Program-made: the position numbers and the translations under genes
Notes under the pieces: generated by a model
Seen by the model: only the letters and a program-made list of their open reading frames with translations
Told to the model about the DNA's origin: nothing
Database searches by the model: none
Shown: in pieces, positions 61,324-64,000 of the stretch
Layout of the letters: each line of letters opens with the position of its first letter
Position numbering within the stretch: the stretch's first letter is position 1
DNA from: Diaphorobacter sp. HDW4A
GTDB taxonomy: Bacteria; Pseudomonadota; Gammaproteobacteria; Burkholderiales; Burkholderiaceae_C
NCBI RefSeq assembly: GCF_011305995.1
Contig: NZ_CP049910.1
Location: 5,146,001-5,210,000 of the forward strand
Reading direction: 5' to 3'
DNA length: 64,000 bases

Positions 61324-62555
61324 GCATCAACAACGGTGCGTTGAAGCACGTGAAGGTGCTCGATCTCTCGCGCGTGCTGGCCGGCCCCTGGGCCGCGCAG
61401 ACGCTCGGCGATCTGGGCGCGGAAATCATCAAAATCGAGCGCCCCGAGGTTGGCGACGACACGCGTGCCTGGGGCCCACCGTTCGTCGAGAACCCACAGG
61501 GCGAGCGCACGCGCGAATCGGCCTACTACATGTGCGCCAACCGCAACAAGCAATCGGTGGCGGTGGACATCACCCAGCCCGAGGGTCAGCAGATCGTGCG
61601 CGATCTGGCGATGCAGTGCGACGTGGTGGTTGAGAACTTCAAGACCGGCGGGCTCGCGCAGTACGGGCTCGACTATGAGACGCTGTCCGCACTCAACCCA
61701 CGCCTCGTCTACTGCTCGATCACCGGTTTCGGTCACAGCGGTCCGTATGCGCACCGCGCGGGCTACGACTTTCTGATCCAGGGCATGGGCGGGCTCATGA
61801 GCATCACCGGCAAGCCGGATGGCGAGCCCGGCGGCGGCCCGGTCAAGGTAGGCGTGGCTCTCACCGACATCCTCACGGGACTGTATGCGAGCACCGCGAT
61901 TCTCGCGGCCCTGCAGGCGCGCGAGCACACCGGGCGCGGCCAGCATATCGACCTCGCGCTGCTCGACGTGCAGGTGGCCTGCCTTGCCAATCAGGGCATG
62001 AACTACCTCTACAGCGGCAACGTGCCGCAGCGCATGGGCAACGCGCACCCGAACACCGTGCCGTATCAGGACTTTCAGACGGCCGACGGCTACATGATTC
62101 TCGCCATTGGCAACGACGGCCAGTTCGCGCGCTTCTGCAACGCGGCAGGCGTAGCCGGGTGGGCGCAGGATGCGCGTTTTCAGACCAACACCGCACGGCT
62201 TGCCAACCGCGTCGAACTGATCGCGATGATCCGCGAGCTCACGGTGACCAAATCGACCAAGGACTGGGTCGCGCTGCTCGAACAGCACGCCGTTCCCTGC
62301 GGCCCGATCAACACTGTGCGCGACGTGTTCGACGACCCGCAGGTGCGCGCACGCGGCATGCAGCTCGCGATGGAGCATTCACAGGCCGGTGACGTGCCCA
62401 TCGTAGCGAGCCCCATCCGCCTTTCGGATACGCCGGTGGGCTACCGCCTCGCGCCGCCCGAGCTGGGCGCGCACACGAACGACGTGCTCGCACGCCACCT
62501 GCATTTGACGGCAGCGCAGATCAACGCATTGAAAGACAAGGGAGTTTTGGCATGA
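61320..62555 (+). CDS. Class III CoA-transferase (CaiB/BaiF family)
   Basis: A 411-residue CoA-transferase. The N-terminal HVKVLDLSRVLAGPWAAQTLGDLGAE and IKIERPEVGDDTRAWGPP are typical. The catalytic Asp lies in HRAGYDFLIQGMGGLMSITG. ATG 61320 overlaps the Bug stop by four bases, and its own stop overlaps the start of the dehydrogenase in the same way. It would load the incoming acid with CoA taken from a donor such as succinyl-CoA. Confidence 0.92.
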   Translation: MSINNGALKHVKVLDLSRVLAGPWAAQTLGDLGAEIIKIERPEVGDDTRAWGPPFVENPQGERTRESAYYMCANRNKQSVAVDITQPEGQQIVRDLAMQCDVVVENFKTGGLAQYGLDYETLSALNPRLVYCSITGFGHSGPYAHRAGYDFLIQGMGGLMSITGKPDGEPGGGPVKVGVALTDILTGLYASTAILAALQAREHTGRGQHIDLALLDVQVACLANQGMNYLYSGNVPQRMGNAHPNTVPYQDFQTADGYMILAIGNDGQFARFCNAAGVAGWAQDARFQTNTARLANRVELIAMIRELTVTKSTKDWVALLEQHAVPCGPINTVRDVFDDPQVRARGMQLAMEHSQAGDVPIVASPIRLSDTPVGYRLAPPELGAHTNDVLARHLHLTAAQINALKDKGVLA

Positions 62556-63721
62556 GCAGCAGCAATGGCAGCCTCGATTCATTGAGCCTCACGCGCATTC
62601 CCGCAGCGGATGAGGCCCTGCGTGCCGAGGTGCGCGCGTTTCTGGCCGACGCCACCAAGGACATGCCAGCGCACATCCGCGCGCGCTCTTGGGGCGGCTA
62701 CAGCAGCGACTTCAGCCGCAAGCTCGGCGAGAAGGGCTGGCTCGGCGTGACCCTGCCCACGGCCTACGGCGGCGGCGGGCGCAGCGCGTTCACCCGCTAC
62801 GTGCTGGTGGAAGAATTCCTCAACTTCGGCGCACCGGTCGGCTCGCACTGGATCGCCGACCGCCAGAGTGCGCCGCTGATCCTGAAATACGGTACCGAGG
62901 CGCAAAAGCAGTTCTACATCCCCAAGGTCTGCAAGGGCGAGGCGTTCTTCTGCATCGGCATGAGCGAGCCGAATGCGGGTTCCGACCTCGCCAGCGTGCG
63001 CACCAAGGCCGTGCCCAATGACAAGGGTTTTCTGCTCAACGGCCAGAAGATCTGGACCACCAACGCGCACCACTGCCAGTACATGATCGCTCTGGTGCGC
63101 ACCTCGGGTACCAGCGAAGACCGCCACAAGGGCCTGTCGCAGGTGATCGTCGATCTGTCGCTGCCGGGCGTGACCGTGCGGCCGATCCAGGACCTTTCGG
63201 GTGACAGCCACTTCTGCGAGGTGTTCTTCGAGAACGTGCAGCTCGGCGCCGACGCGCTGATTGGCGCAGAAGGACAGGGTTGGGAACAGGTCACGGCAGA
63301 GCTTGCGTTCGAGCGCAGCGGGCCGGAGCGTCTGTTCTCGTCCATCGTGCTGTTCGACCAGTGGCTCGACTATGTGCGCACGCCAGAGGGCCGCACGCCA
63401 TCCGCGCAGCAGCTTGCTGGCCGCGTGCTGACCGAGCTTGCGCCGCTGCGCGCGATGTCGGTGTCGGTGCAGGAAAAGCTCACGCAGGGCGCAAGCCCCA
63501 TCGTCGAGGCCGCGCTGGTCAAGGAGCTGGGCACGACGCTCGAGCAGTTCATCCCCGCCGCCATCGCCGAAGACCTGTTCTCGCGCGATGCCGAAGACGT
63601 GCCGGTGGAGCTGCTCATGACGCTCAAGTACGTGACCGAGGCATCGCCCTCGTTCTCGCTGCGCGGCGGCACGCGCGACATCCTGCGCGGCATGATCGCG
63701 CGCGGTCTGGGTCTGCGTTGA
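62552..63721 (+). CDS. Acyl-CoA dehydrogenase family protein
   Basis: A 389-residue FAD enzyme. The flavin loop is GMSEPNAGSDLASVRTKA, the central domain contains FLLNGQKIWTTNAH, and the C-terminus is SFSLRGGTRDILRGMIARGLGLR. The MCAD-type Glu before GTS is replaced by Gly in RGGTRD. Coupled to the CoA-transferase by an ATGA overlap and followed after 20 bp by a second dehydrogenase gene, suggesting a two-subunit enzyme as at 27127-29379. Confidence 0.9.
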   Translation: MSSSNGSLDSLSLTRIPAADEALRAEVRAFLADATKDMPAHIRARSWGGYSSDFSRKLGEKGWLGVTLPTAYGGGGRSAFTRYVLVEEFLNFGAPVGSHWIADRQSAPLILKYGTEAQKQFYIPKVCKGEAFFCIGMSEPNAGSDLASVRTKAVPNDKGFLLNGQKIWTTNAHHCQYMIALVRTSGTSEDRHKGLSQVIVDLSLPGVTVRPIQDLSGDSHFCEVFFENVQLGADALIGAEGQGWEQVTAELAFERSGPERLFSSIVLFDQWLDYVRTPEGRTPSAQQLAGRVLTELAPLRAMSVSVQEKLTQGASPIVEAALVKELGTTLEQFIPAAIAEDLFSRDAEDVPVELLMTLKYVTEASPSFSLRGGTRDILRGMIARGLGLR

Positions 63722-63741
63722 TTCGATTGGAAGGAACAGAG

Positions 63742-64000
63742 ATGAGCAACCAAAACGACAACGACCTGTTTGCCGACGCAGCGCGTCAGGTGCTGGCCGA
63801 CCAGTGCACGCCCAACATCGTGCGCGCGATCGAAGCACACGGCAACGCCGCGCCCGAAACAGCGGCGCTCTGGGAACAACTCGAAGCCACCGGCCTCGCC
63901 GACGCGATGCTGCCTGAAGAGCAGGGCGGCGCAAGCCTTGGCCTTGGCGCAGTCTTCGGCGTGCTTGAGCAATGCGGTGCCCACGCGCTGCCCCTGCCGC
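63742..64000 (+). CDS. N-terminal part of an acyl-CoA dehydrogenase family protein
   Basis: Only the first 86 codons are inside the window. GGAAGGAACAG precedes ATG 63742. The visible helical N-terminal domain (LFADAARQVLADQCTPNIVR, then LWEQLEATGLADAMLPEEQGG) matches the acyl-CoA dehydrogenase N-domain. It is 20 bp after the preceding dehydrogenase and presumably its partner subunit; the rest lies beyond base 64000. Confidence 0.8.
   Translation, partial: MSNQNDNDLFADAARQVLADQCTPNIVRAIEAHGNAAPETAALWEQLEATGLADAMLPEEQGGASLGLGAVFGVLEQCGAHALPLP

Overview
The window is high-GC DNA from a betaproteobacterium, most likely Burkholderiales and probably Comamonadaceae (Comamonas/Delftia-like). This is inferred from gene families, not from a database match: five Bug/TctC-type periplasmic receptors without their own transporters, several LysR/IclR-controlled acyl-CoA catabolic clusters, DUF4148, DUF3297 and DUF6139-like proteins, RdgC, and an NCS2 permease. 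No rRNA, tRNA, CRISPR array, phage, integrase or transposase was found.

Layout. 0-1 kb: the edge of a quinoprotein (PQQ-dehydrogenase) relay locus, with a metallohydrolase fragment and a fused SoxYZ-like carrier. 1.1-1.8 kb: a copper operon copZ-cueR with a recognisable CueR promoter. 1.8-4.9 kb: a LysR regulator divergent from a Bug receptor and a D-2-hydroxyacid dehydrogenase. 5.0-14.7 kb: DUF3297, an SpmAB-like membrane protein, a NarL-type response regulator, LysR and tautomerase, a methyltransferase, and a hybrid sensor kinase divergent from dctA. 14.8-19 kb: an exported DUF3298-like protein, rdgC, a Spy-like chaperone and pagL. 19.3-22 kb: an SDR and a secreted protein with a duplicated module.

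Three parallel acyl-CoA catabolic clusters follow: 21.9-29.4 kb (IclR, enoyl-CoA hydratase family, ADP-forming acyl-CoA synthetase, Bug, two acyl-CoA dehydrogenases), 48.7-53.9 kb (IclR, class III CoA-transferase, hydratase family, dehydrogenase, Bug) and 59.3-64 kb (LysR, Bug, CoA-transferase, two dehydrogenases, the last cut by the window end). Each pairs a regulator and a Bug receptor with enzymes that activate and oxidise an organic acid, so they are probably pathways for different carboxylates. Between them lie an RpiR/MFS/racemase-like/porin/Bug block (29.4-35 kb), aroG, an orphan Rhs protein, an NlpC/P60 lipoprotein, leuA, a thioesterase, a LivJ-like binding protein, a succinyl-CoA:acetate CoA-transferase and an NCS2 permease. 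A radical SAM protein, a periplasmic phosphatase, DUF4148 and a UbiH/UbiM-type hydroxylase occupy 53.9-58.7 kb.

The most unusual signal is non-coding. Two intergenic regions, about 5.49-5.83 kb and 18.92-19.18 kb, each carry several DnaA boxes and a DnaA box, 14-nt spacer, DnaA-trio-like CTA/TTA repeat and AT-rich tract. The two 43-nt trio/AT tracts match at 35 positions by eye. Twelve exact TTATCCACA boxes lie in the first 23 kb and none was seen afterwards, yet no dnaA, dnaN, gyrB, rep or par gene is present. This looks like a bipartite or duplicated replication-origin region away from dnaA. The second strong non-coding signal is a 29-residue leucine-rich leader peptide (five CTA codons) with its own promoter upstream of leuA, implying translation-coupled attenuation.
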